A stretch of 64,000 bases of DNA, taken from Desmodesmus armatus (taxonomy: Eukaryota > Chlorophyta > Chlorophyceae > Sphaeropleales > Scenedesmaceae). Under the pieces are notes generated by a model. It worked only from the letters and a program-made list of their open reading frames with translations. It searched no databases and was not told the origin of the DNA. Shown in pieces: positions 39,346 to 52,000 of the stretch. How positions within the stretch are numbered: position 1 is the stretch's first letter; each line of letters begins with the position of its first letter. The translations under genes and the position numbers were made by a program. The DNA is taken from positions 1 through 64,000 of the forward strand of contig VIIQ02000297.1 in NCBI GenBank assembly GCA_007449985.2. Reading direction: 5' to 3'.

Positions 39346-39940
39346 GCAAAAACGATGGGGTTTGTTTGGGGCTTCTGTTTACATGGGCAGCAATACCCAA
39401 CATGTACCGCAGGTTAGACTTGATTCGAGGCACAATGCAAACATAGCAGTACACCATGGAAGGATGCTGGATGCATGCAAGCCTTTGTGTGCAAGGGTGC
39501 TGGAGGGCAATGCGCCCAATGTGCATTACCTCAGTCCGCCAACCACAGGCCCCGGCAAAAATCGCAACGGCGACGCCACAACAGGCAAGTCTTTGTACCC
39601 TCACACTGATCATTGACTGTAACTACAGTACTACAGCACAATGTGAGCACAAGGCACTCACGGTGACTGTTGCGCTTGCAGACAGTGCTGTAACACATTC
39701 TACATCTAAGACCTTGGATGAAACAAAGTGCAATGTTGACTGGCGGTGAAGCAGATAGGCTGTAAACAAGGGAGGCAGCAAACTTTGGCCCCCTGCTGGA
39801 TACACACATCGGGCAGCTTGCAACGGGCATGCCATGCTGGTTTGCACACTTGAGCACAGATGCTAGCAAACAGAAGGTCAGCACAGTGCTGACATTGGCA
39901 AGTCAAGTAGTTGCGGGTGCCAAGACAAGCAGTTGCACAT

Positions 39941-40003
39941 CCTTATCCTGGCATAATCCATCCTTATCCTGGCATAATCCATCCTTATCCTGGCATAATC
40001 CAA
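39941..40003. repeat. 21-bp minisatellite, three copies
   Basis: Three perfect tandem copies of CATCCTTATCCTGGCATAATC (rotations equivalent), intergenic. Confidence 0.9.
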
Positions 40004-40339
40004 TGCAGATAGTAGATGACAGAAAGGGCTCACACAAGCAGCAGTGCCGTCACAACCGCACACACATGCCCCATCCTTGCATCCCTCTGCTGTATCAAAG
40101 GCACCCCCCCACACACACACACACATATGTGAGGGATTGCTCAACAGTATCAACTCTTACTGCTGCTTGCAACATACACAAAAGAGCTTGCTGCTGTGTC
40201 GATAAAGTGCAGCACAATGCTTCTGCTGTTGTTGGTCTCACGCCGGTGAACTGACAACACATGCAGCATGTGACATGCCTCCAAATATGCTGCACGTCCA
40301 GCAACAGCAACACCAATGTAGACTGCAGGCACAGTGAGC

Positions 40340-40791
40340 TTACTCAACCACATCCCCAGCAATGTCATCACAGCCATATACACACACCCCATCCATGTAG
40401 GTCTGCTGCACCTCAGGCAGCCCCCCACCAAGCACCCCGCCCTTCCCTGTGTCGGCACCTGGCACCTTGCCCCTCCTTATGCCGTCAACTCCAATACTTG
40501 AGCGTTGTGCAGCCTCACCACTATCCTGCAAAGCCCTTCCCCCCTCACTCACCCCACCACTATCACCACCACTACCACCCCAACCACCAGCAAATGCAGA
40601 ATAGGCAGCGAATGGTGAATCATCCAACACTATGAAGTCAGCCTTATAACCGACAGCCAACTGCCCAACCCATTGGTCCAACCTTGCCACACGGGCCGCA
40701 TGCAAAGTGTGACCCAAGAGCACCTCACTCAATCCCAACCGCTCACTCTCACTCTCCCACACCATCTCCCCCACATCACTACCCTCCCCAT

Positions 40792-40828
<37 letters not shown>

Positions 40829-41834
40829 GTATGAGTCACTGCCACCACCACTTTCAACACTACTGCTGCCGCTGCTGCTGCTGCTGCTTGGGGGGTCCCT
40901 CCTATGAGCAGCTGCAAACACAGAGGTCCAAGGATCGACCTCCACCACCGGCCAGTCCGACCCAAAACCCAACAAAACCCCAGCGCCCGACAGGGTTTTG
41001 TACGCAAAAGCCTTGCCAGGCCCCGAGCGGTTAAACCCTAGCTTTGAAAGCAGCATCGGCCGGTCACTCAAAAGGTGCTGAGGGTTTGGCACACCGCTGA
41101 GACCTGCTGCAGCCATCCGGGCGGCAGCAGCAGGAGAGGAGATGTGTTGGACGTGCTCGATCCGGTCCTGAAACCTTCTGCTGCTGCTGCTGCTGCTGCT
41201 GCTGAGGGAGGCGGCTTCGAAAGCATCTATGACTTCGTCCACTGCTCGGTCCCCTATGGCATGTACTGCCACCTGCAGCAGCAACAGCAAAAGAAGCAGT
41301 AACTGTTGATGCTGCTGTTACTGTTATATGGTTCAGGCTGAGCCTGAACACTTTGTAGTGACCCAATGAGCTCAAGGGTACACTACAATCGGGTCGTTGC
41401 CAGCGTGCTTATTCAGGGCAGTGCAGGTGTTGGCGGACACAACACGCCAGGCCTCATGCGGAGCACAGTATTCAAGCAGCTACAAAGCTGAAGCAACAGC
41501 GTCCCTCAGCAAACAATGCCCACATGACACACCATGGACCGACTGGTTACTACTGCTACTGCTATTGCTGATACTGACTACAGCTAAGTAGTAATAAAGT
41601 GGGTCAGGGCCCTGCCTGACTACCCTTCCAGGAGCCAAACCAGGCTGATAGGCCCTATCATGCGGCATGTACTTTTAGCACAAGGAGAAGACCAGCGGCT
41701 ACAGTGGATATGGTATGATGCTGCATGAAACCACACCCACCTGCAGCCCTGCTCCCGCTGCCCCTTGAATCAATGTTTTCAGGTCTTCATGGGATATGGT
41801 CCTTGTGCCGCTGCCGTGGCCGAACCCTGCATCC

Positions 41835-41874
<40 letters not shown>

Positions 41875-42211
41875 CGGATGCACAGTTGCCTCCAGTACCA
41901 TCCTCGCCCTCACCCTCACACTTACTGCTGCTGCTGCTGCTGCTGCTGTCGGTGACACTACTACTGCTGCTACTCCCGTCAGAAGCAGCAGCAGCAGCAG
42001 CAGCAGCGGCGGCGTCGAGGTACGGTTCCCACATGAGTGCTGTGCTGCTGCCCAAGCTGCCATCTGCAAACTCCTTGGTGCCACCCCACACCAGCCGGGA
42101 GGAGTGGGGGTGGGAGGTGCCCTTCGCCGCAACACGGGAGGCCAGGCGGGGCCAAGAACGGAGGGGGACGTAGGCAGATGCCCTGTTGAAAGGGGGGGGG
42201 GTGGGGGGGGG

Positions 42212-42251
<40 letters not shown>

Positions 42252-45200
42252 GAAGAGCAACCATGATTGCAAGATCTGGCAAATGACCAACTGTATGTGT
42301 TCCCAAAAGCCGGCAGAGTGGGGGTGGGAAGTGCCACTTGCAGCAACACGAGCGGCAAGGCGGGGCCATGAACGGAGGGGGGCGTAGGCAGACACCCTGA
42401 GACGTTAGACGAAGGAGAGAGGGGCAGAGAAGGGGGGGATGACTGTTAGAGGGGAGGAATCAGTTGTGGGTTTGTCGCCTAGCAAGGGATGGGAGGTGCC
42501 ATGGGCTGCGACTTGGGCTGCTAGGCGGGGCCAGGAGCGAAGGGGAACACAAGCAGACACCCTGGGACATGGCAGGAGGGAAGAGGCGTAAATTAATGTT
42601 GGGAGGAGGGCAGACGGCAGGGGTGAGGAGGAGCATGGAGTGGAGGGACCCGCAAACACATGTGTGGGTCTGATGTAGCACCTGCTCTTGCCACCACATA
42701 TTTGCTGTTGCTGCTGTTCGGCGGAATACCAGTTTACCACCAGGCTGCATTGTGTGTGACCAGAAGGACATGGGCACACAACCGATGTTATAACACTCTC
42801 TAATGCAGTGCAGCTTTGCCCCACCACAAGTGTGCCTTAACTTACAGGCATACTGCCGTCCTCTGCTGCTGCGTCGTAGATGTGTTCCAGGTTTTCCCAG
42901 GTCACCCCCTTACCCCCCCCCCCCCCCCCCCCCCCCGCAAACTTGTCCATTGCCCCCTCCCCCCCACCCCGGTCTCGTCCCTCTGCAACTGCTGCCAGCC
43001 CAAATTGTGACACTGGAAGTGTGGAAAAAGGACAGAGGAAGGGGAAAAACACACAACACGCCTTACAGGCATGCTGCCGTCTGCTGCTGCGCTGCGTCAT
43101 AGACGTGTTCCAGGTCCTGCCAGGTCCTGCCCCTTATGACCCCCCCCCCCCCCCCCGGACTCGTCCCTTGCCCCCGCTTCCTCCCCGCCCCCCGTCTTTT
43201 CCGTCTGCTACTACTGCCGCTGGCAGCGCAAATGAGACATCAAAAGTATGGAAGCAGGCAAAGAGAGAGAGAAATACCTACATACCTCACGGGCATGCTG
43301 CCATCTTCTGCTGCTGTGTCATAGATGTGTTCCAGGTCCTCCCAAGTGAGGTTGCCTGAGCCAAACAGGCCCCACCCCATGTCACCTACTGATGTCACAC
43401 CATGAGAAAGGAGGTACCGGCCTGCAGCAGCATAGGCACAACCGCACAGCCGGCCGAACACTTCATTGTGTCAGACACTCCTTTCATTTCCTTGGAGGGA
43501 TGGCGGTGCGACTGTACGATGGCGGTGCAACTGTAGGATGACGGTGCAACTGCAAGCGCAACATCTGGAGCCCACCATGGACAGCAGTCAGTTACTGGTG
43601 TGGCATCGTTGATCACACCACAGGACAACAGGTCCCAACTACAGCATCCCCACCCAGCAACCTGGTTGGGCCAACTCATGACAATCAGTGCCAACTCATG
43701 ACGACTTTACGCACCGTGAGACCCCCCCCCCCCCCACGCAAACACACATCCACACATCTGCCCTATGCTGTGCTTCCCTCCTGTCTTCCAAACAGGGGTG
43801 GAGTTACCGCTGGTGGCAAAATAAGCTATGTCCCCATCCACAGCACAGTCCCCCCCCCCCCCCCCACACACACACACACCCGCACTTACCCCCCCCCCCC
43901 AATTATACACACATAGCAACAACCACCCACCTGCCCTGTGCAGTGCGTCCCTCCTGTCTGCCAGTGTTGGTGGAGGGATCAGCCGCTCAACAAGAGACAT
44001 GGCAGACTCCCTGGCAGGAAGAAACCAACAGGCAACAGCAGCAGCAGCAGCAGCAGCAGCGGTGGCGGCAGCAGCAGGGCCGAGGCCAGTTGTGGGTGAC
44101 ACCCAGACGTATCCAAAAAGTGGCTGCAAAACAATTCTGGATGATCTCCGTTGAAAGAAATTGTTCAGCTGCCATCTGTTCTGCACGGCAATGTAGTTGC
44201 CCCAAGCATCCATCTCATAGTGTGGCGTGTACCAAGCACTTTGTGTAACAGTGACATCTGCAACCCCTGACTTACAGCCTCTGTGACATGCACCCACCGG
44301 CCCCAAACACAACCACACCCACAACCACACACTTCACGGCATTTTGATGTGCATGGCATGTGCATGTGTCGCTTCCTACCTGAGCACACCAGTTGGCATA
44401 CTGGTGTGTGGGTCTCTGTCAATCAACCCCTCAGCATCTGCTGCTGCTGCTGCTGCTGCTGCTGCCGCCGTGCCTGTGGGTGTCACGAGTCCTGCTGCTG
44501 CTGTGTCTGTAGGTGCCATGAGTCCCGCTGCTGCAAGTGCTGCTGCTGTCTCTGCATGTGTCAGGAGTCCCGCTGCTGCAAGTGCTGCTGTGTTCACGAC
44601 AGCCATGTGGGAGTCCATGCGGAACAAAATGGCGGGACGACCACCACAGGCCTGCAAGGACGGACGGGACGGGAAGGGGGGGGGGGGGTCAGTCACCCAA
44701 GTCTGTGTGTGCTTCAACAATGCCGACCACACCCTGACCTGGTAACCTCTGCAGTGCCAGGAACAACCGTACTTGAGTTGATAGTAGGATGAAACAAGCT
44801 GACACAGCATGGCCAGCACCAGAAGATAGTCTGAATGTTTGTGTTTTGTCGACCCCGCTCACCCCCCCCCCTCCTCACCTCATCTATCCACGTCCTGTCA
44901 GGCAGCCCCCTCCCCAGTCACTCTCAGACCAACCCACTCCAATGATCCAGTCAGAGCGCAACCACTCCCCACCACCACCACCACCATTGCCACTGCTGCC
45001 GCCATTGCTGCCGTCACTGCTGCCGCCACTGCTGCCGTCACTGCTGCCGCCACTGCTGCCGCTGCTGCCGGCGGCTGCTGCTGCTGCCAGCCGTGCTGCC
45101 ATCTCTGCCCTACCCCCTGATAGGCCCCTGAGGTTCACATGGCCGAGGGAGAGACCACCTGGGTATTACAAAATAACATGACACCAAACAGCATGACGCC

Positions 45201-47169
45201 ATCATGTCATGCTTTTAACATCATGACGCCACTTTGTGAATGGCATGATGCCTGCTGTCACCATCACGACAACTTGACATCAAAAGACCTGCTTGGAGAC
45301 AAAAAAAATAATGTTTGCAAGCAAACGAGACGCGGTCTCGCAAAGTACTCAGAAAAGCGACACTGCCAACACAACTTCATCAACGCAGGGTGCAGTAGAA
45401 TGACACAGTACATGAGTGTACCCAGTCACCCTGAAGTGAAGATAAGAACATGTGCACACAGTACCAACAGACGTGATTCATGGATACCCCTGTTGAATTC
45501 GTACTGAGAATACAGTACAGATACTGATACTGAAACCCAGCCAGCCCCCACCTGGTATGAGGTGGACGTGGGGGTCCACAAAGGAAGGCATCACAAAGGC
45601 ACCTATCATGTCCACAACACGCCCACTGCCGCCGCCGCCGCCGCTGCTGCTGCTGCTGCTGCTGGGGTTCTGGTCTGTATACCCCATGCTGACGATGTTG
45701 CCTGAGTCAAGGTTGACTGTCATGTTGACCGCCCAGGGGTTCTGTGTTGGAAAGGTAAGGGGTGGGGTGGGGTGAGTGTATAGGAAAGTGGGGCAGGGGG
45801 GGACCCGGGGCAAGGGATAATTGATGAGTGTAATGAGCTATTGGCCAGGAGGTTTTGCAGTGGCGAGGGGGGGAGGGGGCAACATAATGGAGGTGAGGGC
45901 AGAGCATGGCATGACACAAGATGCCCATGGCAGAGGCACATCATGCCGGTACCCGAGCGCAAAATCGCACAAGATGAGACCCTCCCTCCCTCACAAACAT
46001 GAGCGGGACAACGCCTTACACACCTACATGTCACAGCAACCCACTGCAATTGCTGCTAACTTGTTTGCTGGATTCTACAACACCCACAACCGAGGCCACA
46101 AAACACTGACCGCAAACTCACAACACCCCTGAAAGCAGGCAGTAGGAGGGGTAGTAAGGGGTTAGTCAGGGGTTAGTCAGGGGGTAGTAAGGGGTAGCAA
46201 GAGAGTAGTAAGGGGGTAGCAAAAGGGTAGTAGGGGGGTAGCAAGAGGGTAGTAGGGCGGTAGTAAGAGAGTAGTAAGGGGGTAGCAAGAGGGTAGTAGG
46301 GGGGTAGCAAGAGGGTAGTAAGGCGGTAGTAAGAGAGTAGTAAGGGGGTAGCAAGAGGGTAGTAGGGGGGTAGCAAGAGGGTAGTAAGGCGGTAGTAAGA
46401 GAGTGGCAACGGGGCAGCAAGAGGATAGTAAAGGGGTAGCAAGGGGGTAGTAAGGGGTTAGCAAGAGAGTAGTATGGGATAGTAGAGGGTAGTAGCGGGG
46501 TAGTAGCGGGGTAGTAGGGGGGTAGCAAGAGGGTAGTAAGGCGGTAGTAAGAGAGTGGCAACGGGGCAGCAAGAGGATAGTAAAGGGGTAGCAAGGGGGT
46601 AGTAAGGGTTAGCAAGATAGTAGTATGGGGTAGTAGAGGGTAGTAGAGGGTAGTAGCGGGTAGTAGCGGGGTAGTAGCGGGGTAGTAAGGGCGCAGTAAG
46701 GGGCAGTAAGGGTAGTAGGGGGGTTGTAAGGGTAGTAGAGGGGTAGTAGAGGGTAGTAAGTGCTTGAGGGTGGTAGAGGGTAGTAGGGGGTAGGAACGGC
46801 TAGTACGGGTTTAGTAAGGGGTAGTAGGTGCTAGCAGGGGGTAGTAAGGGGAAATACGGGCTAGTAGGGAGGTGGTAAGGGGTCAGTAAGGGCTAGTAGG
46901 GGGCTAGTAAGGGGGTAGTAGGGGGATTGGTGAGGGGTAGTCGACCAAGTTGGTCACAAACTTACCACATAATTGCAGTTGAACCTGTGATTGTCATCTA
47001 GGATGGTTGACCCAATCGGCTGCAGTCACGGCCAGCAGCTGCAAAACCCCTCACCTGAATGTCGGCTGTCCAAATATTGGCATTGGCATATGTCACCAGC
47101 CGCGCAGTGCTTGATGGTCGAGGTTGCTTGCCTCCTCCTGCTGCTGCTGCTGCTGATTTTGAGGAGGGT
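40340..47169 (-). CDS. Amidohydrolase family 3 enzyme (YtcJ / LAF3-like), 5' partial
   Basis: Metal-dependent hydrolase of the YtcJ class. The plant homologue LAF3 acts in phytochrome A signalling, but substrate is unknown. Exons on the minus strand: 47055-47169 (YANANIWTADIQ), 45552-45741 (NPWAVNMTVNL; metal motif FVDPHVHL), 44879-45158 (SLGHVNLRGLSGG ... WLRSDWIIGVGWSESDWGG), 44380-44651 (RPAILFRMDSHMAVVNTAAL ... GLIDRDPHTSMPTGVLR), 43931-44010 (ESAMSLVERLIPPPT), 43286-43421 (YLLSHGVTSVGDMGWGLFG), 41741-42182 (VPLRSWPRLA ... GGTKEFADGSLGSSTALMWEP), 40340-41272 (VAVHAIGDRAVDEV, RIEHVQHI, GFGSDWPVVEVDPW; stop). HxH, the later histidines and the Asp of GSDWP are the expected metal ligands. All joins agree in phase except that 44879-45158 lacks one base after WGG (G-run at the LPDRTWIDE junction). 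Ala, Ser and Gly runs enlarge it. The first exon enters in phase 2, so the start is upstream. Confidence 0.92.
41295..41380 (-). mobile_element. Retroposon 3' end just upstream of the last amidohydrolase acceptor
   Basis: On the minus strand: GTGTTCAGGCTCAGCCTGAACC hairpin (GTTCAGGCT/AGCCTGAAC) followed by ATATAACAGTAACAGC, ending about 30 bp from the acceptor at 41273. The same hairpin and TAACAG tail occur at 60893-60965. Confidence 0.6.
42300..43131 (-). repeat. Triplicated donor side and triplicated acceptor side of one amidohydrolase intron
   Basis: The tail of exon 43286-43421 (LEHIYDTAAEDGSMPV plus donor) is repeated at about 43068-43131 and 42842-42905. The head of exon 41741-42182 (acceptor plus SAYVPLRSWPRLA) is repeated at about 42480-42562 and 42325-42402. 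Only the outermost copies connect to complete exons in frame. Confidence 0.85.
46140..46935. repeat. Minisatellite of GGGGTAGTAAG / GAGGGTAGCAA units in amidohydrolase intron 1
   Basis: About 800 bp of 11-13 bp G-rich units built on GTAGTA or GTAGCA, arranged in higher-order repeats. One segment of about 90 bp starting GGCGGTAGTAAGAGAGTGGC occurs twice (46388 and 46541). Lies between exons 45552-45741 and 47055-47169. Confidence 0.9.
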
Positions 47170-48810
47170 CTGACAGGGGGGGGTTTGAGGGCATGGGGCC
47201 CTCATAGCCCTAGCATAAGCCGAAAGTGGTAGGGGGGGGGGGGGGGGGGGGGGGGGGCAGGGTTATGTCAGCGATAGGACCGAAGAGGGGGGGGGGGGGG
47301 GGGGACGCATGGCACTGAGGAAATTCAGGTGGGCCTCATCAAGAATGAAGTCAACCCCAAGTGATTGCCAGCCTGGCAGGGTGCAGGTGTTGAATGATGC
47401 AACTGCATGTTGGAGGTGTCCTAAGAGGACCAGTTGAGGATAGTTTCGAGCTCACCAGTGGACACTTGCTCTTCGCCCCTCTACTGCTGCTGTTACTCCA
47501 CCACCATGGGGAGATTGGTGCACCAAGTATGCCTGCTCGATTTGGGGCCAGAACAGAGCACATGCTGCTGCCAGGACCGACCCGGTGAGCAGCAGCACGT
47601 TACCGAAAGTGACTGCCATGAACTGCTCAGCTTGCTACTGCTGCTGTACTGGACCCAGCATGCCTGTCATCTGGAGTCGGTGGAGTGCCGTGTTCAGCAG
47701 ACAGCAGAGGCATCTCATGACATGGCACTTCAATCACGACCTTTTAACCACACTTGCAGTCTGAACAATTTCGTTTGCAGTGTCGGATGTCGGTTGATGG
47801 CTCTGATCATGGTTGGTTTGCATTTGACGGTTGGCAACCGCCGGCTTGGCCGGAGACAGGAAGAGGTCGCGCCAGGCAAAACATCATTATTCAAACTTTC
47901 GTTGCCTCATCCGTTCCAGAACCTCAGTTGGACATCCGAGCGTTTGCTGTTGTGTCATCATCCATTCACCCAGCCTAAATCCTAAGCCAGAAGAGACTGC
48001 AGCAGCTGTTGTTAAAGCCCTTGAGCGCTGACACTGGCTTCTTCAGGTTTCCCTTATGTCATTCAACCCCATCACAGCATCAGACAGGGACCTGAGACAC
48101 TCTGAGACACAGCTGCACAATGCTGCGGGCATGCCTGCACACTTCAGCAGCTGGCACTCACAGCTTGCAGCTGGCAGCAGCAGCTGCTGCAACAGATGCA
48201 GGAAAGTCTGGAGCTTTATGTTGGCTGAGGGCAGCAGGTAATGCATCAGTTTACGGTATGATATCAGAGGGAGGGTGATGTCAGCTGTAGCAGCTGTGCA
48301 TGCACCCCATCGCATTTGTCTATGCATTGCAGCAGCAGTATGATACCACTGGTTTGGAAAGCTTGTGAAACCGCGCATGATTCATCAAAATCGGTACAAA
48401 ATGCATGAACACAGCAGAATGCACAGTATTGGGGTGTCGGGTGCGGGGTACCCCCCCCCCCCCCCCTCTGTTTGCGGGGGGGGGGGGGGGGGGGGACTCA
48501 AGTTTGCAGCAGCTTTCGACTGCCAGCATCCCCAAAAAGGGAAATTTATGTATATGACGAACTGAACCACATCACAGCTGGTCTTGACAGTGACCCTGGA
48601 TAAATCAATTGAGCAACAGTTGCGATGTTCATTCAAACCCACAGCATATGACACGCAGCAACACATCACACTTCCCATGCCATTCACCCTTGAAACTGCA
48701 TCATGCGCCCTCAAGGGGTAGTTCTTGAAACACATGCTCCAGTGTGTCTATCTAAATCCCCCCCCCCCCCCCACCCCCCACAAAGAGGCGCCCACTGACA
48801 CCCCCCCCCC

Positions 48811-48841
<31 letters not shown>

Positions 48842-49026
48842 TACTGGTGCAGCGTCAGCCTCATGCCCCCCACCATAAACACCGTGAAGTTGGTGAAGTT
48901 CATCAAATGGGGAGCATGCCGTCCAGCAGTGAAAGTGTGCACATGTGCCCTCACCACCACCCCTCCCCAAAACACCACCCCACATGTTCACATAATCGCC
49001 TCTCTTGCTTCGTGTTGCTGCCGCAG
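47170..49026. other. Head-to-head spacer between amidohydrolase and lipase
   Basis: Expected to contain 5' exons of both genes and their promoters. A candidate lipase 5' exon ends at 48237 (donor G|GTAATG, phase 1, matching the entry phase at 49027; peptide ...ALCWLRAA), but has no homology I recognise. A minus-strand open stretch at 47300-47400 (LGVDFILDEAHLNFLSAM) is not assignable. Long G/C runs at 47231-47258, 47286-47304 and 48451-48495. Confidence 0.45.
48451..48495. other. C16-loop-G20 perfect hairpin
   Basis: Sixteen C (48451-48466), a 9-nt loop TCTGTTTGC, then twenty G (48476-48495). It can fold as a pure G:C hairpin and, on separated strands, as G-quadruplex or i-motif. Lies in the presumed lipase 5' intron. 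Confidence 0.9.
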
Positions 49027-52000
49027 TTTTGCTTGCAGCTGAGCATGCAGGACATCCTGCACTGCCAGTGTCACAACACAGATCACCACTCAGTGGTCAA
49101 GCAGCAGCAGGGTCAGCAGGGGCAGCAGCAGCGGCGGTACCCGCACCACAATTGTATAGAGGCATCCATACGTCAGCAACCCAAGCAGCAGCAGCAGCTG
49201 TCGAAGACAGTGTCACCAGCAGCGGTTCGGGTGACGACACAGCGGCAGCAGTCGAAACTGCTGCCACTGCTGCCGCCGCAGTCGTCGCTGCCGGCAGCAG
49301 CAGCTCTGCTGCCACCGCTGCTTCAGCAGGACAGTCTATCACTGCTGCTGCTGCTGCTGCTGCTAGCTATGGTGACTTGGCTGCCAGTGTATTGAAGGCA
49401 ACTGAAGAGACGTTGGGGCCGCTGAGTGTGGCTGATCTTGTGTTTGGGCTGCAAGCTGTTGCCAAGAAACATAGGCAGGCAGGACTGACCTACAGCATTG
49501 AGGTGAGGGTGGTGGTGGTGTGTTTGTCTGTGTGTGTGTGTGTGTAGGGGGGGGGGGGGGGGGGCACACAGCAGGAGGAGGAGGAGGGCAGCAGCAGCAG
49601 CAGCAGCTATAGGCACACGTGCTGGCAGGGCTAACCTTGTTGGCTGCTAGTGTGGTAGAGCAACTGAGGAGACGTCGGGGCCGTTGAGTGTGTCTGATCT
49701 TGTTTTTGGGCTGCAAGCGGTGGCCAAGAAACACACAGGCAAGACTGACCTCAACCTCAGGTCTACCGGGTAGTCATGGCTGAAATGCGACTGTCAACCT
49801 GCCAATCCAATTCATGTTCACTGGCTGCAGGGTCCCACCCTCAAGGCTGACCGTCAGCTGTTGACCTCCCTGTTGGATGCTGGTGGCAGGGTGGCAGGGT
49901 GGGCCTGGGGGCGACAGGCGGGGGGGGGGGGGGGGGGGGGGGTGCAGGTGGCACCCATCTGTAGGGCTTTCTGTCACACTTTGTCCTCGCCATCTGCAAA
50001 TTATGTTCTTGTCTGTCTGGCTGCAGGGCTCTACAGTGAAGGCTGACAGGCAGCTCTTGAGCTCCCTGTTGGATGCAGCTGACCTGGCCTACGCAGCATA
50101 CAAGATCAACCCACAGTCAGTGTGTGCAGTGAGCCACCTTAGGGTACGTGGTGTGTGTTGTGGGGGGGGGGGGGTCGGCTGGGGGGTGAGGGAAGCGGGG
50201 AGACATGACATCTCGGGTTTTGGGAAGTGAAAAGGGCAGTAAGGGAGCAGGTACAAGATCAACCCACAATTATTGTATGCTGTGAGCCACCTCAGGGTAT
50301 GGGGGGGGGGGGGGGGGGGGGGGGCATGGTAGGGGTTGGGGGTGTAATGGGAGGCGGGAGACACGCCATCAACATCTCGGGCATGTGGGAAGTGGAACCC
50401 CTACTGCCCAACGGGCAGTAGGGGAGCAGGGTACAAGATCAACCTACAGTCGGTGTGCGCTGTGAGCCACCTCAGGGCATGTGGGGGGGGGGGGGGGGGT
50501 TAGGGGTTGGGGTGTAAGGGGAGACGGGAGACACGCCATCTCGGGCATGCAAGAAGTGGCAAGGGCAGTAGGGGAGCAGGGTACAAGATCAACCTACAGT
50601 TGGTGTGTGCTGTGAGCCACCTCAGGGTGCATGTGGGTGCATATCCGAGTGTGTGTGAAGAATGCACATGCGCACAAGACACAGCATCCCACCTTCGACC
50701 CATGCATCCGTCATGCACCCGTTGTAACTCCATTTTCATTTCGGCAGCCATCAGCCCGTGCTAAGCCATGCTGTGCCGTGTGGTGCTGTAGTGTGTGATC
50801 GTGTACTGGTTGTGCTTTCTGTATTGCCCCCTGGCTGTTCCCCCTGTGCGGCTGCAGCGTCACAACCTGCGCAGGTTTGTTGTGCTATAAGCAGTGACCC
50901 TACCTGCACGTCGACTGCTCAAAGGGTGCAAGTTGTCGCGACACGTATTGTCTGTCCTGGCTGTGTGGCTGCAGCTACATAATTTGCGCAAGTTTGTGCC
51001 GCACAACAGCCGGCTGCGCCCTGCCTACTTCATTGCGGTGGACCACAGCAGCCGCAGCATCATATGGGGTGAGTGGTGGGCAGAACATATATTTTGGGGG
51101 TGGGGCAGGGTGGCGGTGCGTGTGGATGTGCGTCTGATATGGTGTGTGTTTGTGTGTGTAGGGTGGGGTGGGGGGCCCTGAATGCACCATAGTCGCCAGC
51201 TATAGTTGGAGGTTGTCTGTACTCAGCTTTCGCACCACGTGTCAGGTTTGTTGTGCTGCTGCTGCAGCCATCCGTGGCACCAAAAACGTGTCTGATGTTA
51301 TCACTGACGTCAGCGGCTCAAGCCTATCGCTGGATGGAGGGCGGGTGCACTGGGGAATCATGCAGGTGGGTGCAGGGGGGGGGCAATTGGTTAAGGGTTG
51401 AGATGGGTACACAACATCAAAGAGTGCGACACAGTACACCACCTGCAGTATGGTCCATATGTACATCCACGGTTGTCGGGGGGGGGGGGGGAGCTGGGGC
51501 GTCATACAGTCACTGGCAGCAATCCCGTCCCTTCTCCTGGATGGTGGGGTCCCACCTGAAGCACTGCTGGAACTGTCCAGGCTCTCCACCTCTCTTTCCA
51601 GTGACAAGCCTTGCCACACATGCCTATGTTTTTTGTTGAGCTTAGGCCATTCCGCAGCCTCTCATACCCTTGTGCCACCCCCCTCTCGCAGGCTGCCCAA
51701 TCCCTGTTGCGCGAGGAGATGTCCCACCTGTCAGGCCTGAGTAAGGCATTGCCAGGCTACAGCATACGACTGGCAGGGCACAGCTTGGGAGCAGGGGTGG
51801 CAGCAGTGGTCACATACCTACTCAACAGCAGGTGGGGATTTGTGTAAGATTGATCTTTCATTCTTTGTATGACTGATCTGAGGCAGCTGCTCAATTGTGA
51901 GATGTAGCTGGTCTGACTATGTCTTATTGCGGCCAACATGCCCCACTGATTTGCACTGCCCTGGGAAGACTGATGGCATGAAGGTGCAAGAAAAGGATGG

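Larger units (their letters stand above)
38917..40339. other. Convergent intergenic region with retroposon tail
   Basis: Lies between the 3' ends of EXECUTER (plus) and the amidohydrolase (minus). Apart from the retroposon end at 39224-39345 and a three-copy 21-bp repeat at 39941-40003, no gene or domain is seen. Confidence 0.5.

Noticed and set aside
46140..46935. CRISPR array
   Set aside because: Units are 11-13 bp with no spacers and no cas genes, and the window is eukaryotic.
47300..47400. Minus-strand peptide with DEAH (VDFILDEAHLNFL), possibly a helicase
   Set aside because: No other helicase motifs nearby. A lone DEAH string in a short frame is not evidence.
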